Made by a program: the position numbers and the translations under genes. Shown here piece by piece: positions 37,981 through 47,037 of a DNA stretch of 64,000 bases. The DNA is from Rhodospirillaceae bacterium (GTDB lineage Bacteria > Pseudomonadota > Alphaproteobacteria > UBA6615). Below the pieces are notes generated by a model. It saw only the letters and a program-made list of their open reading frames with translations. It did no database searches and had not been told where the DNA came from. The stretch's first letter is position 1, and every line of letters starts with the position of its first letter. The DNA is taken from positions 423,464 to 487,463 of the forward strand of contig PASR01000011.1 in the NCBI GenBank assembly GCA_002713365.1, in the 5' to 3' direction.

Positions 37981-38037
37981 GCAACTGAAGAAATAAGATT
38001 AACGTTTATATATTAATTTAATAGCAGGAAATAAAAG

Positions 38038-38418
38038 ATTAAATTAAACAGTAACCAAGAAAATATTCGGGCGCCATCGATTGAAGGTTATGGTAATGGA
38101 AAGTTTTATGTAAATGGAACCGCTTATGACGGTTCACTGTTAATTTTGCCGAATAAAGTTATTAGCTGGCCTGTGCGAGAGTTTTCAGAGATTAATGGGA
38201 GTACATTACTCCCTCATATTAATACTAATATTAATGTAGACTTATTATTGCTGGGTTGTGGAACTAGTATGTGGCAACTTTCCAAGTCTTTGAAAAAATC
38301 ATTAGATGAAATTGAGATTACTGTAGAAGCTATGTCAACTGGTGCTGCAGTTAGGACTTATAATGTATTGACTGGGGAAAAACGTCGGGTTGCTGCGGCA
38401 CTTATTTCTGTTGAGTAG
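38038..38418 (+). CDS. Mth938-like domain-containing protein (DUF498), apparent ATT start
   Basis: The conserved N-terminus of this family (PSIEGYGNGKFYVNG, then AYDGSLLILP) is encoded from about 38074. The frame is open back to a TAA at 38032, but contains no ATG, GTG or TTG before a TTG at 38146, which would remove some 36 conserved residues. An ATT at 38038 has AGGA eight nt before it, giving 126 residues, the usual length. The family (Mth938/NDUFAF3-like) is linked to complex I assembly in mitochondria, and in alphaproteobacteria it typically follows secF. A lost start codon or a sequence error cannot be ruled out. Confidence 0.8.
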   Translation: MKLNSNQENIRAPSIEGYGNGKFYVNGTAYDGSLLILPNKVISWPVREFSEINGSTLLPHINTNINVDLLLLGCGTSMWQLSKSLKKSLDEIEITVEAMSTGAAVRTYNVLTGEKRRVAAALISVE

Positions 38419-38458
38419 AAGGATACATAATTCAAATATAAATATTTATAAAAATAAA

Positions 38459-38480
38459 AACGGGGCCAATAGGCCCCGTT
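38459..38480 (-). terminator. Rho-independent terminator after the PuuD-like gene
   Basis: AACGGGGCC (38459-38467) and GGCCCCGTT (38472-38480) form a 9-bp GC-rich stem with an AATA loop. On the minus strand it is followed by T-rich sequence (TTTTTATTTTTAT), which serves the gene ending at 38503. It may also stop plus-strand transcription from the Mth938-like gene, though with a weaker T-tract. Confidence 0.85.
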
Positions 38481-38502
38481 AGTATATTACTAAAATATAA
38501 TT

Positions 38503-39006
38503 TTAGAATGGTGGATTCTGATATGCTACCATACCGTATAGCATAGGAATGGATAGAAGCGTATTTGTCCTCGAGAAAAGCATTGCTTTTCTGGCTGATT
38601 TTGGCTTCAGAGTATCATCTGATACTTCTATTAACCCCAAGGCAACTTTTTGATTTGGCCATATTACAAACCATACATTAAATGCCATAATTAAACCGAA
38701 CCACATTGCTATACCAAGTAAAACGGTTTCAGGGCTACTAGCTCCATTTAAGCCTATAGAAAGTGCTTCTCCTATATAACCTTCCATCCATGCAAGGATT
38801 AGTCCGAAAAGTACGGTTGAGGCTGCACTCCAACGAAACCAGAATAATACTGCTGGTGCAATATGCTTTCCTACAGCTGGTTTCAATTCATCAGGAATTT
38901 TTGGCATTGTTGGAACCTGTACAAAGTTTAGGTACCACAAGAGTCCTATCCACATAACGCCACTGAGGACGTGGAACCATCGAATTAAATGTTCAGCGAA
39001 TTCCAT
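38503..39006 (-). CDS. PuuD/urate-oxidase-N-like membrane protein (single domain)
   Basis: A 167-residue membrane protein with about four helices. The opening EHLIRWFHVLSGVMWIGLLW and LNFVQVPTM match the N-terminal domain of urate hydroxylase PuuD and related COG3748 proteins, with conserved His residues that could bind haem. It lacks the C-terminal cytochrome c domain of true PuuD, so urate oxidation is doubtful. No purine catabolism genes are near. AGAGGA precedes the ATG. A 31-residue membrane ORF ends 18 nt upstream and is probably in the same transcript; a strong terminator follows. Confidence 0.8.
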   Translation of the reverse strand: MEFAEHLIRWFHVLSGVMWIGLLWYLNFVQVPTMPKIPDELKPAVGKHIAPAVLFWFRWSAASTVLFGLILAWMEGYIGEALSIGLNGASSPETVLLGIAMWFGLIMAFNVWFVIWPNQKVALGLIEVSDDTLKPKSARKAMLFSRTNTLLSIPMLYGMVAYQNPPF

Positions 39007-39024
39007 TTTAATATCCTCTACTGT

Positions 39025-39120
39025 TTAAGAACCGATTGCTACAGCTACTATAACCATAAGTACGGTCATAACTACGCCAAGAGCAACAGTTTTGTGTAAT
39101 GATTCTAAAGGGTTTTTCAT
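39025..39120 (-). CDS. 31-residue single-helix membrane protein (unlisted small ORF)
   Basis: On the minus strand an ATG at 39120 sits behind a strong GGGAGGG ribosome site. It opens a 31-codon frame that starts MKNPLESLHKTVALG and ends with a hydrophobic stretch and AIGS before TAA. Residues about 11-29 form one membrane helix with short charged ends. The stop is 18 nt before the PuuD-like gene, which has its own ribosome site, so the two look like an operon. No family is recognised. It could be a small subunit or stabiliser of the downstream membrane protein. Confidence 0.65.
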   Translation of the reverse strand: MKNPLESLHKTVALGVVMTVLMVIVAVAIGS

Positions 39121-39257
39121 ATTTGGGCCCTCCCGTTAATAAAACCGAATCAAAGTATAGCAAATATATACATTTGGTCCTACGATTACATTCTTAAATT
39201 TTGTTTTATTTTTAAATAAAACCTTATAATGTTAGTTTAGATATGAGTAAATGCTAG

Positions 39258-40088
39258 ATGGTTCAATCATATTGCGCAAACGAATTAAGATCAAATGACT
39301 ATGAACGCTATTTATCAGCACTTTTCATTCCAAATCATCATCGTGAGGCCGTATTTACTATATATGCCTTTAATTCAGAAGTATCACGTACCAGAGAAAT
39401 GGTTAGTGAATCTATATTGGGAGAAATTCGTTTACAGTGGTGGCGAGAAGCTATTCAAAAAATATATCAAAATGAGATTGTAGAGCATCCTATTCTTGAG
39501 AGTTTAAGAAAAACTTTGGGTGATTATGACTTACCCATAGATTTTTTTGAGGATTTACTTGATGCAAGGTTAAGTGATTTTAAAAAGACACCTTCTGAAG
39601 ATATGGAAGGCTTGATAGACTATGCAAGGAGTACTTCAGGCACGCTGGGCATGATGGTTATGAAATTACTCGGCTTTAATGACACGGTAAGTATAAGGGT
39701 GGCTAGCTTAGTGAGTACTGCTTGGGCATTAATTGGTTTAATACGAGCAATTCACTTTCATGCCAAAAGCGAAAGAATATATTTACCAAGAGAATTATTG
39801 ATCAAAAACAATGTTGACAATATTTCTATACTTAGTTTTCAATCATCTCCGCAGTTAAGTTTGATAGTAAACGAGGTGATTGATAATGCGCGTGCTTTAT
39901 TAACTGAAGCTCGTTCTCTAAGAAATGAGGTGCCGCGACCAGCCCGCAGGGGGCTTTTGTTAGGTCCGCTTGCTGATTGCTATATAAGAGACATTATACG
40001 TGCCAACTATGACCCATTTTCATTAAGAAAATTAGGATTAACACTCCCGTCCAGATTGATTTTAGCCTCCATAAAAGGACGATACTGA
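39258..40088 (+). CDS. Squalene/phytoene-synthase fold protein, NDUFAF6-like
   Basis: A 276-residue all-helical protein of the trans-isoprenyl-diphosphate synthase (head-to-head) fold. The two Asp-rich metal motifs of real phytoene or squalene synthases are absent: where DxxxD is expected it reads AFNSEVSRTREMVSE. The segment GEIRLQWWREAI and the degenerate motifs resemble mitochondrial NDUFAF6, the complex I assembly factor of alphaproteobacterial origin. It is therefore more likely a complex I assembly protein than a carotenoid or hopanoid enzyme. The neighbouring Mth938-like gene (NDUFAF3-related) fits this. No carotenoid genes are nearby. Confidence 0.82.
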   Translation: MVQSYCANELRSNDYERYLSALFIPNHHREAVFTIYAFNSEVSRTREMVSESILGEIRLQWWREAIQKIYQNEIVEHPILESLRKTLGDYDLPIDFFEDLLDARLSDFKKTPSEDMEGLIDYARSTSGTLGMMVMKLLGFNDTVSIRVASLVSTAWALIGLIRAIHFHAKSERIYLPRELLIKNNVDNISILSFQSSPQLSLIVNEVIDNARALLTEARSLRNEVPRPARRGLLLGPLADCYIRDIIRANYDPFSLRKLGLTLPSRLILASIKGRY

Positions 40089-40159
40089 ATTATTTAGTTC
40101 ATAGATAAAGATATTAAATTATAATTTTATTAATATACCTTTGAGTATATATGCAGGCA

Positions 40160-41545
40160 TTAATTCAAAAAATTTTGGTAAGTAGTTTTCCACAAGCCTA
40201 AATCAAAAAGTGCTCGCTCCGAAATTAATTTTCTTTTTTCTTTTTTTCGTAATTTTTTAGGTATATTGGTTAAACTATTTTCATTAGCAGCTGGTAATAA
40301 ACCAAAGTTTATATTCATAGGTTGAAATGTTTCTGCTTTTGCTCCCTCAGTGATATATGATAAAAGAGCGCCGTGAGCAGTAGTCTCTGGCGGTCTTATA
40401 GACTTTAAATCAAATGACTTATTTAATTTTTCAGCAGCAGCAAATTTACCTGCTAGTAAACCTATAGCAGAGCTTTCAACATATCCTTCAACACCTGTTA
40501 TCTGACCTGCAAAACGAAAACGTGGTGATTTTTTTAATCTTAATGTGCTATCAAGCAACCTTGGGCTATTTATAAAGGTATTTCTATGAATTCCTCCTAA
40601 ACGAGAAAATTCAGCATTATTTAAACCAGGTATTGTTCGAAAAATAGTTTCTTGGGCGCCATATTTTAATTTGGTTTGAAAACCAACCATATTATAGAGG
40701 GTTCCTAGAGCATTATCCTGTCGCAGCTGGACCACGGCATGCGAGCGTTTTCCTGTATTGGGGTTAGTTAATCCTATTGGTTTCATAGGGCCAAAACGTA
40801 AAGTTTCACGGCCACGTTCAGCCATTACTTCTATTGGTAAACATCCTTCGAAATAAGGTGTTGATTTTTCCCAATCCTTGAAATCGACTTTATCTCCTTG
40901 TATCAGATTATCAATAAATCCCTCAAATTGTTCCTTGCTAAGCGGACAGTTAATATAGTCTTTTCCATTTCCACCAGGACCAGCTTTATCATATCTTGAT
41001 TGATACCAGGCTATATCGAAGTCGATCGAATTAATCTGAATTATGGGCGCAATCGCATCAAAAAAAGCAAGGTTCTTTTCTCCTGTTAGTTTAATGATTT
41101 CATCGGTTAATGCTGGAGAGGTGAGTGGGCCCGTTGCAATAATAACTTGTTCCCAATCATCTGGAAGAGTGGTGATTTCATTATAGTCTAAAGTAACCAT
41201 TGGATGATTTATTAGTGTCTTAGAAACCTGTTGAGAAAAATCGTCTCGATCAACGGCCAGTGCACCGCCTGCTGGAACTTTATTTGAATCAGCCGATAGC
41301 ATTATTAACGAGTTTAAACGTCTCATCTCTTCGTGCAATAAACCAACAGCATTGAAATATGTATCATCTGATCTAAATGAATTGGAACAAACGAGCTCAG
41401 CTAGATTGCTGCTTTTATGTGCTTGAGTATTTCTGTTAGGGCGCATTTCATGCAAAACTACATGAATTCCAGATTCCGCTAGTTGCCAGGCTGCTTCAGA
41501 ACCAGCTAAGCCTCCTCCGATAATATGTATGGGATTAATTTTCAT
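40160..41545 (-). CDS. trmFO: tRNA (uracil-54-C5)-methyltransferase TrmFO
   Basis: A 461-residue flavoprotein that forms m5U54 (ribothymidine) in the T-loop of tRNA, using methylenetetrahydrofolate and FADH2. The FAD-binding [16 protein letters not shown] is at the N-terminus. [10 protein letters not shown] and the segment [12 protein letters not shown] are TrmFO/GidA-family motifs, and MNINFGLLP near the end is diagnostic of TrmFO. Full length. It is divergent from the HpaB-family gene. Confidence 0.95.
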   Translation of the reverse strand: MKINPIHIIGGGLAGSEAAWQLAESGIHVVLHEMRPNRNTQAHKSSNLAELVCSNSFRSDDTYFNAVGLLHEEMRRLNSLIMLSADSNKVPAGGALAVDRDDFSQQVSKTLINHPMVTLDYNEITTLPDDWEQVIIATGPLTSPALTDEIIKLTGEKNLAFFDAIAPIIQINSIDFDIAWYQSRYDKAGPGGNGKDYINCPLSKEQFEGFIDNLIQGDKVDFKDWEKSTPYFEGCLPIEVMAERGRETLRFGPMKPIGLTNPNTGKRSHAVVQLRQDNALGTLYNMVGFQTKLKYGAQETIFRTIPGLNNAEFSRLGGIHRNTFINSPRLLDSTLRLKKSPRFRFAGQITGVEGYVESSAIGLLAGKFAAAEKLNKSFDLKSIRPPETTAHGALLSYITEGAKAETFQPMNINFGLLPAANENSLTNIPKKLRKKEKRKLISERALFDLGLWKTTYQNFLN

Positions 41546-41699
41546 TTCGTGTATTTACTTATTTTTACTTAATATAAAAACCCTACTGATTATAAATTTT
41601 AAAATATAGCACTTAGTTTAATAGAAAATTAAATAATCAGTTAGACAAAACAATTAACTGGAATAAACTATAGTCCTGATATTTCTAAGGTAGCGCGAT

Positions 41700-43208
41700 A
41701 TGGTTAAAAGATATGCAGACGATGAAAGATTTTCTCTCGGACTTCGTGACGGTGAGAAGTATATTAATGGTCTCAAAAATGATGGAAGAAGTGTTTTTAT
41801 TGATGGAGAAAAAGTAGATGATGTAACGGTTCATCCAGCTTTTTATCAAGCTGTTAGGTCCATTGCAAATTTATATGATATATCAAGTAATCCTGCTAAT
41901 AGGGAATTAATGACCTTTAAGTCTCCCAACACTGACTTACCCGTTAATAAAATATGGATGGTCCCTAAATCCAAAGAAGACCTGGAGGAAAGAAGGGCAG
42001 CAATAGAATGTTGGGCTGAGGCCACATTTGGTTTAATGGGACGTACTCCAGATCATGTGGCTGGCTTCTTTGTTGGTTGGGCAGCTGGATTAGATGTTTT
42101 TGATCGAAATATAAATATGCGCAGGTCAAAAAATTTATTAAATTTTTTTAATTATCTCCGTGATTATGATCTTTTTATAACTTATACAATTGTTCCGCCC
42201 CAGGTTGATCGTTCTAAACCAATGCATGGACAGAATCCCTCTGATTTATATGCAGGTGTAATAGATGAATGCGATGACGGAGTAATTATTCACGGGGCCC
42301 AGATGCTTGGAACTGCTACGGCCCTTTCAGATTATTTATGTCTTAGTCAAATAACACCGCTTAAAAAAGGAGATGAGAATCACGCCGTAAATGTTGTTGT
42401 AGCTTGTAATGCTCCGGGTGTTCGCATTTATTCAAGGCGATCATATGCTGCTGCGGCTAGTAGTGTTTATGATTATCCTTTGTCTTCTAGGTTTGATGAA
42501 ACAGATTCTCTTGTAGTATTTGATAAAGTATTTATTCCCTGGGAACAGGTGTTTGTTTATAAAGACCTAGAAATCTGCAGAGATCAGTGGTGGGATACAG
42601 GCGCCCACGCCTTCGGCAATCATCAAGCTCAAATACGTCTTTGTGTTAAGCTAAAGCTTTTGATGGGGTTGGCTAAACGCGTGGTCCAGATGAACGGTAT
42701 TGAAAATATACCATCTGTGCAAACCCTTTTAGGTGATATGGCAAGCTATGCTGCTATGCTCGAGGGGCTTTTGGATGCACAAATTGCAACTTGTACTAGT
42801 AATTCTGATGGTGTTGTAGAGCCAGGAAGGCAGGCATTATATGCGTCTATAGTTTTACAAACAGAGGCTTATCCTAAAATGTTAGATTGGATTAGGGAGT
42901 TATGTGGAGGGGGTATAATACAACTACCTTCAAGTGCCCAAGATTTATTAAACCCTAATATTAGAGCTGATATTGACCGTTATATTCAATCTCCAGATTA
43001 TAGTGGCGAAGAAAGAGTAAAATTAATGAAGCTTATCTGGGATCTTGTGGGTTCAGAATTTGCTGGTCGCCACGAACAATATGAAAAATTTTATGCTGGA
43101 CCACCATTTGTAGTTAAATCTCGTATGTATAAAGAATATGACTTTGAAAAAAGTGAATATTTGGTTGATTCGGCTTTATCTGGTTATAATTTAAAGGGAC
43201 GTCTATAG
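41700..43208 (+). CDS. HpaB/4-hydroxyphenylacetate 3-monooxygenase family flavoprotein
   Basis: A 502-residue protein of the HpaB/PvcC/4-hydroxybutyryl-CoA dehydratase family (acyl-CoA-dehydrogenase fold). Visible features are RDGEKYINGL near the N-terminus, the hydroxylase signature MGRTPDHVAGFF, the segment VPPQVDRSKPMHG, and the C-terminal helical domain around IRELCGGGIIQLPSS. Such enzymes use FADH2 supplied by a separate reductase to hydroxylate phenols. No HpaC reductase is next to it. It is the only clearly catabolic gene between trmFO and uvrA. The substrate is unknown. Confidence 0.87.
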   Translation: MVKRYADDERFSLGLRDGEKYINGLKNDGRSVFIDGEKVDDVTVHPAFYQAVRSIANLYDISSNPANRELMTFKSPNTDLPVNKIWMVPKSKEDLEERRAAIECWAEATFGLMGRTPDHVAGFFVGWAAGLDVFDRNINMRRSKNLLNFFNYLRDYDLFITYTIVPPQVDRSKPMHGQNPSDLYAGVIDECDDGVIIHGAQMLGTATALSDYLCLSQITPLKKGDENHAVNVVVACNAPGVRIYSRRSYAAAASSVYDYPLSSRFDETDSLVVFDKVFIPWEQVFVYKDLEICRDQWWDTGAHAFGNHQAQIRLCVKLKLLMGLAKRVVQMNGIENIPSVQTLLGDMASYAAMLEGLLDAQIATCTSNSDGVVEPGRQALYASIVLQTEAYPKMLDWIRELCGGGIIQLPSSAQDLLNPNIRADIDRYIQSPDYSGEERVKLMKLIWDLVGSEFAGRHEQYEKFYAGPPFVVKSRMYKEYDFEKSEYLVDSALSGYNLKGRL

Positions 43209-43227
43209 CTTAGATAAAATATAATGT

Positions 43228-46059
43228 TTATATTGTAAGGTAAGACTTTAGATAATTACCGGTGAAACTAGCTTCATACTGAGAAACTTTTTCTGGAGTA
43301 CCTGAGACAATTATTTTGCCACCTTTGTTACCACCTTCAGGGCCTAGGTCTATAATCCAATCAGCAGTCTTAATAACTTCCATGTTATGCTCAATAACTA
43401 TGACGGTATTTCCTTGATTAACTAATTCTTGCAATACGTCTAGTAGCTTTCTTACGTCATCATAATGTAGACCAGTAGTTGGTTCATCTAGTATGTAAAG
43501 TGTTTTTCCGGTAGCTCTTCTAGCTAACTCTTTTGCTAGTTTAACACGTTGGGCTTCACCTCCAGATAAAGTTGTGGCTCGTTGTCCAATCTTTACATAG
43601 TCAAGACCCACACGCGAGAGAGCATCAAGTTTATTACAAATTGATGGTACGGCCTTAAAAAAATTTCGGCCTTCTTCAACAGTCATATCTAGTACATCAG
43701 AAATTGATTTATTTCGGAATAAAATTTCAAGTGTTTCTCTGTTATAACGTCTTCCCTTACACATTTCACACTCTACATATACGTCTGGAAGAAAATGCAT
43801 TTCTATTTTAATTACTCCGTCTCCTTGACAGGCTTCGCAACGACCACCTTTGACATTGAATGAAAATCTACCTGGTTTATATCCCCTGGCTTTAGACTCT
43901 GGTAGATTGCTGTACCAGTCTCTAATGGGTGAAAAGGCTCCTGTATATGTTGCTGGGTTAGACCTTGGAGTCCTACCAATTGGAGACTGGTTTATGTCTA
44001 TTACTTTATCCAGAAACTCCAGTCCTTCTATATGTTTGAAGGGGCCAGGATTAGTTCGGGCTTTCATTAATTGTCGAGCAACGATACGAAACAGGGTGTC
44101 TATTATTAGTGATGATTTGCCACTTCCTGAAACGCCTGTAATACAACTAAATGTTCCTAAAGGTATTGATGCGTCGACTTTTTGTAGATTATTAGCTGAA
44201 GCCTCAAACAGCTTAAGTGTTTGGTTTTTTTTACCTTTTCTTCGTATTTTAGGGACAGGAATATATTTTATGCCTGTAAGATATTGTGCAGTTAAGCTTT
44301 TTTTAGTTTGTTGTTTAATTTTTTTTGGTGAACCTGATGCAACCACTTCGCCGCCATGAATTCCGGCCCCTGGGCCCATATCAATAATATAGTCGGCATT
44401 TAAAATTGCTTCTTCATCATGTTCAACAACTATAACCGTGTTGCCTAGGTCACGTAGTCTTTTTAAGGTTTCTAGTAGCCGTGTATTATCTCTTTGATGT
44501 AAACCGATTGATGGTTCATCTAATACGTATAGAACGCCTGTAAGACCTGAGCCAATTTGTGATGCCAAACGAATTCTTTGGCTTTCACCGCCAGAAAGTG
44601 TTCCTGCGGAACGGTCAAGAGTTAAATATTCAAGTCCTACATCGTTAAGAAAAGTTAACCTTTCATTTACTTCCCGTAAAATACGTTTAGCTATTTCATT
44701 TTCTTTATTAGTTAATATTGATGGAAGTTGTTTGAACCAGTCTGCGGCAGTAGTTATTGACATTTCTGTAATTTGACTAATATGCAAATTACTTATTTTT
44801 ACAGCTAAAGCTTCAGTATTCAAACGTGCTCCCCCGCAAATATCGCAAGTTAAAGAGGTTTGAAATTTTGCTATTTCTTCGCGTATTATTGGACTATCTG
44901 TTTCGCTAAATCGTCTTTCTAAATTATTTATGATGCCTTCAAATGGCTTATTGGTTTGATAAGACTTTAGGCCATCATCATAATTAATTTTTATTGATGT
45001 TGTTCCTGATCCATATAAAATTATCTGTTGAACTTTCTTTCCTAGTTTACTCCATGGGAGGTCAGGAGATTTTTTATAGTGATCAGCTAGTGCTTTAAGC
45101 GCCTGTTGATAATATGGGCTGGCTGTTTCAGCCCAAGGTGCTATAGCTCCTTGACTTAGACTTATATCTTTATCTGGAACCACTAAATCTGGATCTAAAA
45201 CAAGTTTTGTACCTAGACCATCGCAACTTTTACAGGCGCCATACGGATTATTGAAAGAAAAGAGACGTGGTTCTATTTCTTCAATGGTAAACCCAGAGAC
45301 CGGACAGGAGAATTTGGCAGAAAATATAGTTTGTTCACTAGTGTCTGCATTTTCAGCAAAGACTAATCCATCCGATAGATCGAGTGCAGTTTCTATCGAG
45401 TCAGCTAGGCGTGCTTCGAGACCTGATCTGATAACTACCCGGTCAACTATAACCTCTATATCGTGCCAGAGATTTTTTTCAAGGCTAGGAACATTATCAA
45501 TATCGTATACCTCACCATCTACTTTGATACGCTGAAAGCCGCGTTTTTGTAGTTCTAATATCTCACGGCGATATTCGCCTTTACGTCTTCTTACTATTGG
45601 AGCCAATATGTATAAACGTGTCCCTTCTTTCATTTCCATCATTCCATCAACCATCTGGCTTACTGTTTGGGCTTCAATTGGTAGGCCAGTTTCTGGTGAA
45701 TATGGAATTCCTATACGTGCATATAAAAGTCGGAGGTAGTCGTAAATTTCTGTAACTGTACCTACTGTTGAGCGTGGATTACGACTTGTCGTTTTTTGTT
45801 CTATTGATATAGCTGGTGATAAGCCTTCTATAGAATCAACATTAGGTTTTTGCATCAGCTCTAGGAATTGTCGCGCGTAAGCAGATAGGCTTTCGACGTA
45901 ACGTCTTTGTCCTTCAGCGTAAATAGTATCAAAAGCTAACGAAGATTTACCCGATCCTGATAGCCCCGTAATAACAATTAACTTGTCTCTGGGTAAATCA
46001 ATATCCACATTCCTTAGATTATGTTCTCGTGCTCCACGCACGATTATATTTTTAATCAT
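43228..46059 (-). CDS. uvrA: UvrABC system protein A
   Basis: A 943-residue damage-recognition ATPase of nucleotide excision repair. It has two ABC-type ATPase halves: the first Walker A is [10 protein letters not shown] (31-40) with signature [15 protein letters not shown]; the second is [10 protein letters not shown] with [15 protein letters not shown]. Zinc-finger cysteines are seen in CDICGGARL and in CEACQGDGV...CEMCKGRRY. Full length. It is divergent from ssb, a conserved pairing; the 245-nt gap between them holds a palindrome that may be a shared operator. Confidence 0.97.
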   Translation of the reverse strand: MIKNIIVRGAREHNLRNVDIDLPRDKLIVITGLSGSGKSSLAFDTIYAEGQRRYVESLSAYARQFLELMQKPNVDSIEGLSPAISIEQKTTSRNPRSTVGTVTEIYDYLRLLYARIGIPYSPETGLPIEAQTVSQMVDGMMEMKEGTRLYILAPIVRRRKGEYRREILELQKRGFQRIKVDGEVYDIDNVPSLEKNLWHDIEVIVDRVVIRSGLEARLADSIETALDLSDGLVFAENADTSEQTIFSAKFSCPVSGFTIEEIEPRLFSFNNPYGACKSCDGLGTKLVLDPDLVVPDKDISLSQGAIAPWAETASPYYQQALKALADHYKKSPDLPWSKLGKKVQQIILYGSGTTSIKINYDDGLKSYQTNKPFEGIINNLERRFSETDSPIIREEIAKFQTSLTCDICGGARLNTEALAVKISNLHISQITEMSITTAADWFKQLPSILTNKENEIAKRILREVNERLTFLNDVGLEYLTLDRSAGTLSGGESQRIRLASQIGSGLTGVLYVLDEPSIGLHQRDNTRLLETLKRLRDLGNTVIVVEHDEEAILNADYIIDMGPGAGIHGGEVVASGSPKKIKQQTKKSLTAQYLTGIKYIPVPKIRRKGKKNQTLKLFEASANNLQKVDASIPLGTFSCITGVSGSGKSSLIIDTLFRIVARQLMKARTNPGPFKHIEGLEFLDKVIDINQSPIGRTPRSNPATYTGAFSPIRDWYSNLPESKARGYKPGRFSFNVKGGRCEACQGDGVIKIEMHFLPDVYVECEMCKGRRYNRETLEILFRNKSISDVLDMTVEEGRNFFKAVPSICNKLDALSRVGLDYVKIGQRATTLSGGEAQRVKLAKELARRATGKTLYILDEPTTGLHYDDVRKLLDVLQELVNQGNTVIVIEHNMEVIKTADWIIDLGPEGGNKGGKIIVSGTPEKVSQYEASFTGNYLKSYLTI

Positions 46060-46203
46060 TTATCTATAATCTTTTGTCAAACCCAAGTGAGTTGCTAGCA
46101 GATGTTGATGTCAAAAAATATTAAATTTTACTTTAGCGTAATGAGACTAAGCAGAGTTCTTGTAAAGAGAATAATACAAGAAATATAATGTATATATGTG
46201 GAC

Positions 46204-46218
46204 AAGTTGTGACAACTT
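46204..46218. promoter_or_regulatory. Palindrome AAGTTG-TGA-CAACTT between uvrA and ssb
   Basis: A perfect 6-bp inverted repeat with a 3-nt centre (46204-46218) lies in the divergent uvrA-ssb gap, 86 nt before ssb. It could be an operator for joint damage control of the two genes. It does not fit the GTTC-N7-GTTC alphaproteobacterial LexA box, and no exact such box was found in the gap. Confidence 0.35.
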
Positions 46219-46304
46219 TCCTTGTTAGAAGTTGGTTCTGCATGTAAATTTAGAAGATACTCAAAGAGATTTACTCATTATTCCAAAGGTCGGGAGAAAT
46301 ATTA

Positions 46305-46775
46305 ATGGCAGGAAGTGTTAATAAGGTTATTCTGGTGGGGAATTTGGGAAGAGACCCAGAAGTGCGCTCTATGAATTCAGGAGATAAGGTCTGTAACTTA
46401 TCAGTAGCAACATCCGAATCATGGAATGATAAAAACACAGGTGAACGACAAGAGCGTACGGAATGGCACCGAGTAGTTATTTTTGACCAAAGATTGATAG
46501 ATGTTTGCGAAAAATATGTAAAAAAAGGGTCTAAGCTTTATATTGAAGGTCAACTACAAACCCGAAAATGGACAGATCAGCAAGGTATAGAGAAATACTC
46601 CACTGAAGTTGTACTACAACGTTTTAGAGGAGAGTTAACGATGCTAGACTCAAGAGGTAGTAGTAACTTTGATTCTGACCAGGCTATATCACAAAATACT
46701 CCTGGGTCAGCGTTTGAGGGAGGTAATGTATCTGGAGCTAGTGATAATAATTTAGATGATGAAATACCTTTTTAA
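46305..46775 (+). CDS. ssb: Single-stranded DNA-binding protein
   Basis: A 156-residue OB-fold protein that coats single-stranded DNA in replication and repair. The N-terminal [17 protein letters not shown] and the core [19 protein letters not shown] are canonical. A flexible linker leads to the acidic tip DDEIPF, which binds partner proteins. GGGAG precedes the ATG. It is divergent from uvrA and upstream of gyrA. Confidence 0.96.
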   Translation: MAGSVNKVILVGNLGRDPEVRSMNSGDKVCNLSVATSESWNDKNTGERQERTEWHRVVIFDQRLIDVCEKYVKKGSKLYIEGQLQTRKWTDQQGIEKYSTEVVLQRFRGELTMLDSRGSSNFDSDQAISQNTPGSAFEGGNVSGASDNNLDDEIPF

Positions 46776-46937
46776 TAAAAAATTATATATAAAAATTAAT
46801 AAAGATATTTTCATTATATGAATTTTTAATAGGTTACATACCATGTTATTTTAAGTTTATATATGTGTATATTTTAAGTAAGCTATTAGTGATGTATTTT
46901 ACTTTTTTCGATGTTAATTATTAACTGTATTCATTGT

Positions 46938-46943
46938 TATAAT
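46938..46943 (+). promoter_or_regulatory. Possible -10 box for gyrA
   Basis: A perfect TATAAT lies 95 nt before the gyrA start in the 262-nt gap after ssb. The -35 position (TAATTA at 17 nt) is poor, so this is weakly supported. Confidence 0.25.
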
Positions 46944-47037
46944 CGATAATTTCAGCTATTGTAATGTATGAAATAAAGCCGACTCGGCGCGCTTATTATA
47001 TTACTTCTGATAGGCGTTAAACCATTGATATTATAAG

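Noticed and set aside
39258..40088. Carotenoid or hopanoid biosynthesis gene (phytoene/squalene synthase)
   Set aside because: The Asp-rich metal motifs are missing and no isoprenoid genes are adjacent; the NDUFAF6-like explanation fits better.
43850..44359. 169-codon plus-strand frame antisense to uvrA
   Set aside because: It lies wholly inside the conserved second ATPase half of uvrA, has no ribosome site and no recognisable features.
46060..46304. Standard alphaproteobacterial LexA box (GTTC-N7-GTTC) before uvrA/ssb
   Set aside because: GTTCTTGTAAAGAGA and GTTCTGCATGTAAAT have only one half-site; no full match was found.
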